From NCBI RefSeq assembly GCF_000178975.2, contig NC_015064.1:3286001-3350000 (forward strand): a stretch of DNA of 64,000 nt, written 5' to 3'. Each line of letters starts with the position of its first letter. Position 1 is the first letter of the stretch. The DNA comes from Granulicella tundricola MP5ACTX9 (GTDB taxonomy: Bacteria; Acidobacteriota; Terriglobia; Terriglobales; Acidobacteriaceae). Position numbers and translations under genes: made by a program. Below the pieces are notes generated by a model. It was given only the letters and a program-made list of their open reading frames with translations, was not told where the DNA came from and made no database searches. Positions 34,479 to 42,313 of the stretch are shown piece by piece.

Positions 34479-35714
34479 ATGAAATTTTTGCTGGTTCTCC
34501 TGCTTTGGTGCGCGCCTCTGATGGCGCAGACTTACACGTTCAAGACCATCATGTTTGAAGGAGCCTCGCAGTATAGCCAGGCGGAGTTGCTGGCAATGAG
34601 CGGGTTAAGTACAAGTAAAGCAGTTACAAACGGCGACCTGCAGACGGCGCTGCATAAGCTGGACGATACAGGCTTCTTTTCTAAGATCAATTACAAGACA
34701 GATGGACAGGTCCTGCACATTACGTTGGAGGCGATTGCGGGCTCGCAGGCGAGGAAGGTGACGTATACGAACTTCGTCATCGACACGCCGGAAGATTTGA
34801 ACACGAAGGTTCATCAGCGGCTGCCGGCCTTCAACGGCACAGTGCCGAATACGGGGGAGATGGAGCAGCAAGTGGCGCGTGCGCTTGAGGGGATTTTGCA
34901 GGAGCGTGGGATTCATGCGACGGTCACCTCAATCGGAGGGGCTGAAGGCGATTTGAAGTACAGCATTGCGAGTCCGGAGGTCGTAGTGGGGAAGATTGCG
35001 GTGGCAGGAGTCGATCTGGGGAAGGATGCGAAGTTGGCGACCGTCCGCGATCGGATTCTGGGGTCGCCGTATACGGAAGGACAGTCAGGGGAGGCACTCC
35101 GGACGAACCTGATGGATACGTATCAGGACCTGGGCTATGTGAATTTCTCGATGGGCACAATCGGTCATGGCGCGCCTGTGGTGTCGGCCGAAAGGATTTC
35201 TGTCGATCTAACGGGGGAGGCGCAGGTTGGAGCGCTGTATATCGTTGGGCAGGTGACGGCTCCGGCGGCTGAGCCCCGGGTCGACCGAGGGGATCTGAAA
35301 AAGGCAAATCAATTGAAGGCGGGAGCACCAGCGTCACGGATTGAGGTGATGAGCACGGTGGCCAGGCTGGGACAGGTGTTTGAGGGACACGGATATCTGG
35401 ATGAGAAGACATCCGTGGACGCGACGAAGAACGATGCGGCGCACACGGTGAGCTATGTCTTCCGCACTGTGGCCGGTGAGTCATACCGGTTCCACGCGCT
35501 TAAGACTCCGGGGCTGACGGAGCAACAGGATGCAGAGGTGCGGAAGAGCTTTACGCTGGTTCCGGGGTCGCTTTACGACAGGAGTGCCATTGGCGCGTTG
35601 GGCACGACTGCGATGCGGACCATATGTAATGGCTCACCGCTGCGGATGGGATTGCAGAAAGATCAAAAGACGCATGAGGTAGATGTGATGTTTACCTGTC
35701 CGGGGAAACGGTAA
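34479..35714 (+). CDS. Periplasmic POTRA-repeat protein without a barrel
   Basis: The 411-residue protein has a signal peptide (ending PLMAQ) and an N-terminal POTRA-like domain (YTFKTIMFEGASQYSQAELLAMSGL with NGDLQTALHKLDDTGFFSKINY). At least two more related modules follow, with FSMGTIGHG and YRFHALKTPGL. POTRA domains bind unfolded outer-membrane proteins in BamA/TamA. Here no 16-strand barrel follows; the protein ends soon after the third module. It is probably a periplasmic or outer-membrane-associated accessory factor. It is a single gene, convergent with thiL. Confidence 0.8.
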   Translation: MKFLLVLLLWCAPLMAQTYTFKTIMFEGASQYSQAELLAMSGLSTSKAVTNGDLQTALHKLDDTGFFSKINYKTDGQVLHITLEAIAGSQARKVTYTNFVIDTPEDLNTKVHQRLPAFNGTVPNTGEMEQQVARALEGILQERGIHATVTSIGGAEGDLKYSIASPEVVVGKIAVAGVDLGKDAKLATVRDRILGSPYTEGQSGEALRTNLMDTYQDLGYVNFSMGTIGHGAPVVSAERISVDLTGEAQVGALYIVGQVTAPAAEPRVDRGDLKKANQLKAGAPASRIEVMSTVARLGQVFEGHGYLDEKTSVDATKNDAAHTVSYVFRTVAGESYRFHALKTPGLTEQQDAEVRKSFTLVPGSLYDRSAIGALGTTAMRTICNGSPLRMGLQKDQKTHEVDVMFTCPGKR

Positions 35715-35735
35715 AAGCAGTTCAGCATCTGCAGT

Positions 35736-36647
35736 TTAGTTGTTCGTGAAGTGCTGCCAGCCCTGGGGTTTTAGGGTTTTGTTGTCGAGGAGGATTTTTC
35801 TGTCAGTGATTTCGCCAATTTGAGTGGCTAGGCTTTGGGGGATTTTTTGGGCAGAGGTGAACAGGAGTTCGTAGTCCTCGCCGCCGTGGAGGGCTTGGGT
35901 GAGGGTGGCTGTGGGGTGGATGGGGATAAGTTCGGAGTGAATGGCTGCGCCGACGCCGGAGGCTTTGCAGAGATGGGTGAGATCGGTGGAGAGGCCGTCG
36001 GATAGGTCGATGCAGGCGGTGGCTAGCTTGCGGCGGAGTAGGGTCTGGCCGAGATTGAGGCGGGGTTGAGGGAAGGTTTGGGGACCTGATGAAAAGTCAA
36101 GATTGGCTAGCTGGGCTGCGGAGCCACCCAGGGGGCCGGTGACGTAGATCTTGTCGCCGGGGCGGGCGGTGCTGCGGCGCAGGGAGCGGCCCCGGGGGGC
36201 GTGGCCCAGAAGGACGATGTCGGCGAGGATGTGAGGGCCGGGAGCCTGGGCGGTGTCGCCGCCGGCGAGGGGGACTTTGTGGGCTTTGGCGAGGGCAAGG
36301 AGGCCTTTGAGATAGCCATCGAGCCACTTGGGGTCGTAGTCCACGGGGAGGGCTATGGAGAGGAACGCAGCCAGGGGAGTGGCACCCATGGCCGCGAGGT
36401 CGGACAGGCCGCGGGCGAGGGTCCGGTGGCCGGCGGATTGGGGGGTGTGCCAGTCGCGGCGGAAGTGGCGATTTTCAAGCGAAAAATCCGTGGTGACGAG
36501 GATCTCGTGACCGGGGGGCGGGGTGAGGATGGCGCAGTCGTCGCCGATGCCGAGACGCAGGGTGCGAGAGGTGGTGGGGCCGGCTAGACGGCGGATGCGG
36601 TCGATGATGTTGAGTTCTGAGGGAGGTGGCATGGAGTCTGTTCCCAT
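35736..36647 (-). CDS. thiL: Thiamine-monophosphate kinase
   Basis: The 303-residue protein phosphorylates thiamine phosphate to thiamine diphosphate. It shows IGDDCAIL, LVTTDFSLENRHF, LARGLSDLAAMGATPLAAFLS, PLAGGDTAQAPG, CIDLSDGLSTDLTHL and HGGEDYELLFT, the full ThiL/PurM-fold set. Two ATG codons (36647 and 36632) are possible starts, and the second has GGGA upstream. It is divergent from the M23 peptidase gene and monocistronic. Confidence 0.94.
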   Translation of the reverse strand: MGTDSMPPPSELNIIDRIRRLAGPTTSRTLRLGIGDDCAILTPPPGHEILVTTDFSLENRHFRRDWHTPQSAGHRTLARGLSDLAAMGATPLAAFLSIALPVDYDPKWLDGYLKGLLALAKAHKVPLAGGDTAQAPGPHILADIVLLGHAPRGRSLRRSTARPGDKIYVTGPLGGSAAQLANLDFSSGPQTFPQPRLNLGQTLLRRKLATACIDLSDGLSTDLTHLCKASGVGAAIHSELIPIHPTATLTQALHGGEDYELLFTSAQKIPQSLATQIGEITDRKILLDNKTLKPQGWQHFTNN

Positions 36648-36888
36648 TTACTCACAGGGGATGGCGCGGAAAGGGGATGCCCTGGGACGGAAGTTGGTTG
36701 CTGTCGGTTACGGATGTTGTTACCTTGGTGTAGTAAGCCCATGCAGTTGCGAGAATCGGGAATGGCATTTTGCGAATGTCATTTGAATAGCGGGATTGAG
36801 TGAAACGTCCTGGCCGCCGACATCGTCTCTGCTTATGTTGCGTCAGCCCAGGCGGTTGCGTGGCTAAATCAGGGCACAAGGTTTGGTT

Positions 36889-37920
36889 TTGAGTTCAAAG
36901 AAGCGCTTCTACATCCTGTTTGTCAGTCGCGATGAAGATGGGACGATCCAGAAGGTTCCCGTCCCGCTGAGGTACGCGTACGTGTTTGTGGCGGCGGCGG
37001 CGATCGGTATGTTTACGATCACGGGGATGGCCGGGTCGTACTCGCGGATGCTGATCAAGACGGCCCGTTTCAACCAGCTCCGGCACGATCAGGACACGCT
37101 GCGGAAGGACTATGCGAGCCTGGAGATCCAGGCGAAGCAGAAGGATGTGCAGGCTGCGTCGCTGGGTGCGCTGGCGACAGAGATCTCTTCTTTGTACGGG
37201 ATGACGGCGAACAAGCTGACGGCGGTTCGGGGTGGCGGGGGCAAGATCAAGGATGTGGCGGCCAAGGCTCCGGCACCGGGGACTGCTCCGCTGAAGGATG
37301 CACCGGCAGCGATGACGTATGACGCTTACTACAAGTCGCTGGACTCGTTCTATGCGCTGAGGACGAATGCAATGAGCGGGGATACGGCCCGGTTTCTGAC
37401 GGGACCGAGCGACGTCGGGCGGATTCGCAACCCACTGATGCCGGGGCATGATCTGTTTGAGGGCAATGCCCTGACCGCAGCGGCGTTTGCTCCTACGCTT
37501 TGGCCGGTGACGGGACCCATCACAAGCAGCTTCGGGGAACGGGAAGATCCGATCCTGGGCAATGGGGATGGCGAGTTCCACCCCGGTCTGGATATCTCCG
37601 GGCCGCTGGGGACTCCGATCCATGTGACGGCGGACGGGGTGGTGACGTCGGTGGACTGGGTGAATGGGTATGGGCGGCTAGTGGAGGTCGACCATGGACA
37701 TGGGGTTAGAACGCGGTACGGGCATATGAGCGGGTTTGCCGTGACTGCGGGGCAGACCGTGTCGCGTGGAGATGTGATTGGCTACATCGGACACACGGGC
37801 CGGACGACGGGCAACCATGTGCACTACGAGGTCCGGATCAACGGGACGGCGGTGAATCCGCACAAGTATCTGCGGATGACGCTGGCTGAGTTTGGATCGG
37901 GAACTCCGGCGGGATTGTAG
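36889..37920 (+). CDS. M23-family murein endopeptidase-like protein, membrane anchored
   Basis: The 343-residue protein has one N-terminal transmembrane helix (about residues 30-50), a coiled coil (about 60-110) and a C-terminal LytM domain. The zinc ligands are HPGLDISGPLGTPI (His, Asp) and the GNHVHYEV pair, and TSSFGEREDP and HTGRTTGNHVHYE are intact, so it should cleave peptidoglycan cross-links or activate amidases. The start is TTG at 36889, seven bases after AAGG; a TTG at 36883 is too close to that site. A family A repeat follows the stop. Confidence 0.9.
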   Translation: MSSKKRFYILFVSRDEDGTIQKVPVPLRYAYVFVAAAAIGMFTITGMAGSYSRMLIKTARFNQLRHDQDTLRKDYASLEIQAKQKDVQAASLGALATEISSLYGMTANKLTAVRGGGGKIKDVAAKAPAPGTAPLKDAPAAMTYDAYYKSLDSFYALRTNAMSGDTARFLTGPSDVGRIRNPLMPGHDLFEGNALTAAAFAPTLWPVTGPITSSFGEREDPILGNGDGEFHPGLDISGPLGTPIHVTADGVVTSVDWVNGYGRLVEVDHGHGVRTRYGHMSGFAVTAGQTVSRGDVIGYIGHTGRTTGNHVHYEVRINGTAVNPHKYLRMTLAEFGSGTPAGL

Positions 37921-37930
37921 CTCGAGGATT

Positions 37931-38000
37931 GGACCCTACCGGGCCAAGTATCTAAAGTCTTCAATTGAAAGGGCTTAGGTCTGGACTTGGTCCAGACCTG
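37931..38000 (+). repeat. Dispersed repeat family A, copy 3
   Basis: TAAAGTCTTCAATTGAAAGG is followed by CTTAGGTCTGGACTTGGTCC, with a 10-pair hairpin (AGGTCTGGAC/GTCCAGACCT). It lies between the convergent M23 and 38047 genes and may act as a terminator. Confidence 0.7.
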
Positions 38001-38046
38001 TTTACCGAGTTGCAACGAGCGGTCACTTATTTTGGAGGGTGCGCGA

Positions 38047-38532
38047 CTAGTGGACGGGCTGGTCGGGGCGGCCCAGGACACGGTCGTACTCGTACTTGTC
38101 GCTGGTGGTGCCGAGGCTTTCGTTGAAGAGGTTCATCTCGCCGGTGGCGGCGTTGAGCTCCGTGGTGAAGTCGTGGAGGGCGCGGAGATGGTCGGCGGTG
38201 GCCGGGATCTCAAGCTTGGTGGATTTGAGAAACTTCTGGTAGCCCTTGTCGACGAGGCGGGTAATTTCGCCGTTGAGGAGCCAGCCCGGTCGAGCGAGCA
38301 TCATGGCGGACGAGCCGCTGGGCTTGGACGAAGCGCTCATGGAGGCGGCTCCGTCGAAGGCCGCGGGGGCGATGGTTGCTGCGGCGATCTCTGCGGCGCA
38401 GCCGTATTTGGAGATACGAACGGCACCTGCGGTTCTGCGTGCACCTTCGTGGGCGGCTGCAACATCAAATTTCTGGCTGCCGAGCAGGGCGAGGACGTCG
38501 TTGAAGGTTCTGGACTGCGATTTTTTTGCCAT
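38047..38532 (-). CDS. Protein of unknown function, 161 residues
   Basis: The protein starts MAKKSQSRTFNDVLALLGSQ and has an Ala/Ser-rich middle (residues 45-75) and a helical C-terminal half with STKLEIPATADHLRALHDF and EYDRVLG. There is no signal peptide, and no motif or family was recognised. It is divergent from cysM, 80 bases apart, and codon use matches its neighbours, so it is probably real. Nothing in the sequence links it to sulfur metabolism. Confidence 0.7.
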   Translation of the reverse strand: MAKKSQSRTFNDVLALLGSQKFDVAAAHEGARRTAGAVRISKYGCAAEIAAATIAPAAFDGAASMSASSKPSGSSAMMLARPGWLLNGEITRLVDKGYQKFLKSTKLEIPATADHLRALHDFTTELNAATGEMNLFNESLGTTSDKYEYDRVLGRPDQPVH

Positions 38533-38612
38533 AAGTTAGACTCTGAGATAACTGTCGCACATCCGCCGAGGAAGCTCAACGAGACGCGGATGGAGTGGAC
38601 ACAAGGATTTTG

Positions 38613-39569
38613 ATGCCGACGATGACCGCAACAACGACATTGGGGACCGGGCTGCTGGAGCGCATCGGGAATACGCCGCTGGTGCGGCTGGATGAGCTGA
38701 CGCTCGATATGCCGGGGGTCCAGATCCTGGGCAAGGCGGAGTGGGCCAATCCCGGCGGTAGCGTAAAGGATCGGGCGGCATCCGCGATTGTGGGCGATGC
38801 GATGCGGCGTGGCGTCCTGGGGCGCAGGGCTGATGGCTCAGTGCAGGGGCTGCTCGATGCTACGAGCGGCAATACAGGGATTGCGTATGCCATGCTGGGC
38901 GCGGCGCTGGGGTTTCCGGTGACGCTCTGCATGCCTTCCAACGTGAGCCAGGAGCGGAAGAAGTACCTTGCGGCTTACGGAGCGGAGATTGTCTGGACGA
39001 ACCCGGCGGACGGGTCGGATGGCGCGATCCGGAAGGCCAGGGAGATGGTGGCGGCTGAGCCTGAGCGGTATTTTTACGCGGACCAGTATTCCAACGAGAA
39101 CAACTGGAAGAGCCACTACCATACCACCGCGAACGAGATCTGGAAGCAGACGGAAGGACAGATTACGCACTTCGTAGCAGGACTTGGGACGAGCGGTACG
39201 TTCATGGGAACGACCCGGCGGCTGAAGGAGCTGAATCCTGAGATCGAGTGCATCTCCATGCAGCCGGACTCTGCGTTCAACGGGCTTGAGGGTCTGAAGC
39301 ATATGGCGACCGCCATCGTGCCGAAGATCTATGACCCAGCGCTGGCGGATGCGAACATCGACCTGGAGACGGAGCGGGCTTACAAGATGTGCCTGCGGCT
39401 GGCGCGGAAGAGCGGACTGCTGGTTGGAGTCTCGGCCGGCGGTGCTGTGGCTGCGGCGCTGGAGATTGCGGAGCGCGAGTACAAGGCCGGGCGTGAGGCT
39501 GTGGTGGTGACGATTTTGTGCGACTCGGCTGAGAAGTACATGTCCGAGCGGTTCTGGCAGGAAGGGTAA
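38613..39569 (+). CDS. cysM: Cysteine synthase, CysM type
   Basis: The 318-residue PLP enzyme has the PLP lysine in NPGGSVKDRAA, the substrate loop TSGNTGI, the glycine-rich phosphate loop GLGTSGTFMGTTRRL and the C-terminal serine site ISAGGA-like (VGVSAGGAVAAAL). It forms cysteine from an activated serine and a sulfide donor. Next to a JAMM protease and a ThiS-like carrier, the donor is probably a protein thiocarboxylate, as in the mycobacterial CysM/CysO/Mec pathway. The ATG at 38613 has AAGG upstream; an earlier GTG at 38595 was not chosen. Whether it prefers O-phospho- or O-acetylserine cannot be read from these motifs. Confidence 0.92.
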   Translation: MPTMTATTTLGTGLLERIGNTPLVRLDELTLDMPGVQILGKAEWANPGGSVKDRAASAIVGDAMRRGVLGRRADGSVQGLLDATSGNTGIAYAMLGAALGFPVTLCMPSNVSQERKKYLAAYGAEIVWTNPADGSDGAIRKAREMVAAEPERYFYADQYSNENNWKSHYHTTANEIWKQTEGQITHFVAGLGTSGTFMGTTRRLKELNPEIECISMQPDSAFNGLEGLKHMATAIVPKIYDPALADANIDLETERAYKMCLRLARKSGLLVGVSAGGAVAAALEIAEREYKAGREAVVVTILCDSAEKYMSERFWQEG

Positions 39570-39570
39570 C

Positions 39571-40020
39571 GTGCTGAAGATCAATTTCAAGGAGTACGAG
39601 GCGCTGCGAGCGCATGGGCAGGAGACCTATCCGCATGAGTGCTGCGGGGTTCTGCTGGGCAAGGCTGCGGACGGCGCAAACGAGGTGCGGGAGGTTGTGC
39701 GAGCTGGCAATACGCGGACGGATTCAGCGCATAATCGATACAACATCGCACCGGGCGAGCTGATCAAGATTCAGCGGCAGGCCCGGAATGCCGGGCTGGA
39801 TATTGTGGGGTTCTATCACTCGCACCCGGACCATCCGGCGATGTGGTCTGCGACGGATATCGCAGAGGCCCATTGGATTGGCTGCTCGTATGTCATTACC
39901 CGCGTAGCGGGTGGGAATGCCGAAATCACGAACTCGTTTCTGCTGCAGGGGACGGGTGAGGACGACAAGAGTTTTGCCGATGAGGCGATTGAGATTTTGA
40001 TGGCTGAAGCTACGGCCTGA
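39571..40020 (+). CDS. JAMM/MPN+ metallopeptidase, M67 family (Mec-like)
   Basis: The 149-residue protein has an N-terminal PHECCGVLLG and the complete JAMM zinc motif HSHPDHPAMWSATD, with a glutamate upstream. Mycobacterial Mec removes cysteine from the CysO-cysteine adduct by cutting after Gly-Gly, and this protein matches it in size and position. The GTG start lies one base after the cysM stop, with GGAAGGG upstream, so the two are coupled. The next gene encodes a sulfur carrier whose tail would need exactly this cut. Confidence 0.92.
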   Translation: MLKINFKEYEALRAHGQETYPHECCGVLLGKAADGANEVREVVRAGNTRTDSAHNRYNIAPGELIKIQRQARNAGLDIVGFYHSHPDHPAMWSATDIAEAHWIGCSYVITRVAGGNAEITNSFLLQGTGEDDKSFADEAIEILMAEATA

Positions 40021-40057
40021 TACTTTTTATACAGAGGTGCCGAAAGGAAGTTTTGAA

Positions 40058-40351
40058 ATGAAGATTCATGTACCCACGCCGTTGCGCGCTTATACGGACC
40101 AGAAGGAGAGTGTGGAGGTCAATGCGACGAACGTCGCGGGGGCTTTGCACGCGCTGGTCGAGGCGCATCCGGGGTTGAAGACCAACCTGTTTGCGGCGGA
40201 CGGCAATCTGCGCTCGTTTGTGAATGTTTACCTCAATGATGAAGACCTGCGGTACCTGCCGCAGAAGGACCAGACGGCTGTCACGGACGCCGATGAACTG
40301 ACGATCATCCCCTCGATCGCAGGTGGTTGTTGTTGCTGTTGTTGTCTCTAG
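40058..40351 (+). CDS. ThiS/MoaD-like sulfur carrier with poly-cysteine tail
   Basis: The 97-residue protein has the beta-grasp fold of ThiS/MoaD/CysO: MKIHVPTPLRAY, VAGALHALVEAHPGL, NVYLNDEDLRYL and DELTIIPSIAGG. Classical carriers end at that Gly-Gly, which is adenylated and then thiocarboxylated. Here it is followed by six cysteines and leucine (residues 91-97, codons 40328-40348). Five of the six cysteine codons are TGT, while all 16 cysteine codons in cysM, the JAMM gene and moeZ are TGC. There are no other cysteines in the protein. Release of the tail should be required before activation. AAAGGAAG precedes the ATG at 40058. Confidence 0.93.
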   Translation: MKIHVPTPLRAYTDQKESVEVNATNVAGALHALVEAHPGLKTNLFAADGNLRSFVNVYLNDEDLRYLPQKDQTAVTDADELTIIPSIAGGCCCCCCL

Positions 40352-40418
40352 ACCTTTCTCCCCTTCTTGTGTGAGTTCCAAGAACAAGCAAATACAAAAG
40401 CAAAAGCCAATACGGAGG

Positions 40419-40442
40419 TTCTGAGCGAAAGCTCAGAATGAC
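40419..40442 (-). repeat. Dispersed repeat family B, hairpin copy
   Basis: TTCTGAGC-GAAA-GCTCAGAA is followed by TGAC, the reverse of the family B core GTCATTCTGAGC. It lies between the sulfur carrier and moeZ genes, where it could form an mRNA hairpin before the moeZ ribosome-binding site. Confidence 0.55.
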
Positions 40443-40469
40443 GGCCGTGTCGGGGTGAGGAGTTTTGAG

Positions 40470-41687
40470 ATGGTTTTAGTGGAAGAGCAAGTACAGGCTT
40501 TACCGAAGTTGACGAATGAGGAAGTGGCACGCTACTCGCGGCATTTGATTCTGCCGGAGGTGGGGTATGAAGGGCAGCAGAAGCTGAAGGCTGCGAAGGT
40601 GCTTTGCGTCGGGACCGGCGGGCTGGGTGCTCCGCTGGCGCTCTACCTGGCTGCGGCTGGTGTTGGGACGCTGGGGCTGGTGGACTTCGATACCGTGGAT
40701 GCGAGCAACCTGCAGCGGCAGGTGATCCACTCCACCAAGACGGTGGGGATGTTGAAGGTGGATTCAGCGGAGATCATGCTGAAGGGCCTGAACCCGAACC
40801 TGAACGTGGTCAAGTACAACACCATGCTGACGAGCGAGAATGCGCTCGAGATCTTCAAGGACTACGACGTCATTGCAGACGGAACGGATAACTTTCAGAC
40901 ACGGTACCTGGTGAACGATGCGTGCGTGCTGACGGGCAAGCCGAATGCGTATGGGTCGATCTTCCGGTTTGAAGGTCAGGCGAGCGTGTTTGCGACGGAG
41001 ACGGGGCCTTGCTACCGCTGCCTCTATCCTGAGCCGCCACCGCCGGGGCTGGTTCCCTCCTGCGCCGAAGGTGGTGTACTGGGGATTCTGCCGGGGCTGG
41101 TCGGCATCATTCAGGCGACTGAAGTCATCAAGCTGATCCTTGGAATTGGCGAGACTCTGGCTGGCCGGTTGCTGCTTGTAGACGCGCTGGGGATGAACTT
41201 TCGCACGTTGAAGCTGCGGAAGAATCCTGATTGCCCCGCCTGCGGGACGCATGAGATCAAGGAACTGATCGACTATGACCAGTTCTGCGGGATCGAAAAG
41301 CCTACGTCCGTGGGACCGCTTGAGGTGGCTCAGAACAAGGATGTTTCCGGCGCTGTGGTCGATGGGATTCCGCAGATCTCCGTGCTGGATCTGAAGGCGA
41401 AGCGCGATGCGGGGGAGGATTTCTTCCTGCTCGATGTGCGTGAGCCGCATGAGTACCCGATTGCTAATTTGGGGGCTCCGCTAATTCCGGTGGGGTCGCT
41501 GGAGGCGCGGATCTCTGAGATTCCTGTGGCTAAGGATGCGGAGATCGTGGTGCATTGCCGGTCTGGTGCTCGGAGCCAGAAGGCGGCTATCGTGCTGAAG
41601 AATGCCGGGTTCATCAATGTTCAGAATCTGGCTGGTGGGATTCTGGATTGGGCGGACAAGGTGGATACGACGATGGCGAAGTACTGA
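40470..41687 (+). CDS. moeZ: Adenylyltransferase/sulfurtransferase MoeZ (MoeB + rhodanese)
   Basis: The 405-residue protein joins a ThiF/MoeB E1-like domain (GTGGLGAPLALYLAAAG, DFDTVDASNLQRQ, CYRCLYPEPPPP, PSCAEGGVLG and CPACG zinc ligands) to a C-terminal rhodanese domain (about residues 290-400) with the active cysteine in VVHCRSGARS. It adenylates the Gly-Gly end of a carrier and loads sulfur from a persulfide. It would therefore activate the preceding ThiS-like protein, completing a cysM - protease - carrier - activase cluster. The ATG at 40470 follows GAGGAG with seven-base spacing. Confidence 0.94.
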   Translation: MVLVEEQVQALPKLTNEEVARYSRHLILPEVGYEGQQKLKAAKVLCVGTGGLGAPLALYLAAAGVGTLGLVDFDTVDASNLQRQVIHSTKTVGMLKVDSAEIMLKGLNPNLNVVKYNTMLTSENALEIFKDYDVIADGTDNFQTRYLVNDACVLTGKPNAYGSIFRFEGQASVFATETGPCYRCLYPEPPPPGLVPSCAEGGVLGILPGLVGIIQATEVIKLILGIGETLAGRLLLVDALGMNFRTLKLRKNPDCPACGTHEIKELIDYDQFCGIEKPTSVGPLEVAQNKDVSGAVVDGIPQISVLDLKAKRDAGEDFFLLDVREPHEYPIANLGAPLIPVGSLEARISEIPVAKDAEIVVHCRSGARSQKAAIVLKNAGFINVQNLAGGILDWADKVDTTMAKY

Positions 41688-41706
41688 TGAACTGTAGAAT
41701 GCGGCA

Positions 41707-42300
41707 ATGAGGCAGGTTGCCGCAAAGATCGCGTCGCACGGTGTTCGAGCCCGGCTCCTGAGGAAGGTGTCGGGCTCAACTGCGTTAAGCCGAACGATGA
41801 GGAAAGCTGTGCGAGTGCTTGCAGAGCATGGGATTCCCTCGCTCGTGGTGGGGGGCTACGCGGTGCAGGAACATGGCTATGCGCGGTTTACTTCCGACGT
41901 AGATATCGTGGTGCCTGACGTTGCCGCTGCGATGGAGAGACTCTCGATCTCAGGTTTCCGCGTAAATCCGGGGTCGAGTATGACGTTGACGGACCGGGTG
42001 AGCAAGGTTGAGATTGATCTGCTTCCAGGGGATGGAGCGGTCGGTCCCGGGCCGCTGATGCTTCCCTTGCCTGCGGTAGTGTCTGAGGAGCCTACGATTG
42101 CGACTCTGCGGACGTTGATTGAGATCAAGCTCTCCAGTTACCTGGGTTCGCCGGTGTCGCGGCTGCGTGATCTGGCGGATGTGATTGAGCTGATCAAGGC
42201 GAACGATCTGGATGAATCGTTCGCCCTGCATGAGGCGGTGGCGGGGAAGTTTATCGAAGTGCTGCGGGATATGCGGGCTGAGGGAAACAGGAGCAAGTAA
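41707..42300 (+). CDS. Putative nucleotidyltransferase-fold protein
   Basis: The 197-residue protein carries a DNA polymerase beta-like signature, LVVGGYAVQEHGYARFTSDVDIVV, with the glycine pair and the D-x-D metal site. A later basic EIDLLPGDG stretch and a C-terminal helical region follow. Similar small proteins are seen as nucleotidyltransferase halves of AbiEii or MNT/HEPN toxin-antitoxin modules, but no partner gene follows and the annotation rests only on the motif. It is 19 bases after moeZ on the same strand, so it may be cotranscribed. Confidence 0.78.
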   Translation: MRQVAAKIASHGVRARLLRKVSGSTALSRTMRKAVRVLAEHGIPSLVVGGYAVQEHGYARFTSDVDIVVPDVAAAMERLSISGFRVNPGSSMTLTDRVSKVEIDLLPGDGAVGPGPLMLPLPAVVSEEPTIATLRTLIEIKLSSYLGSPVSRLRDLADVIELIKANDLDESFALHEAVAGKFIEVLRDMRAEGNRSK

Positions 42301-42313
42301 CCAGTCCAGGTGC

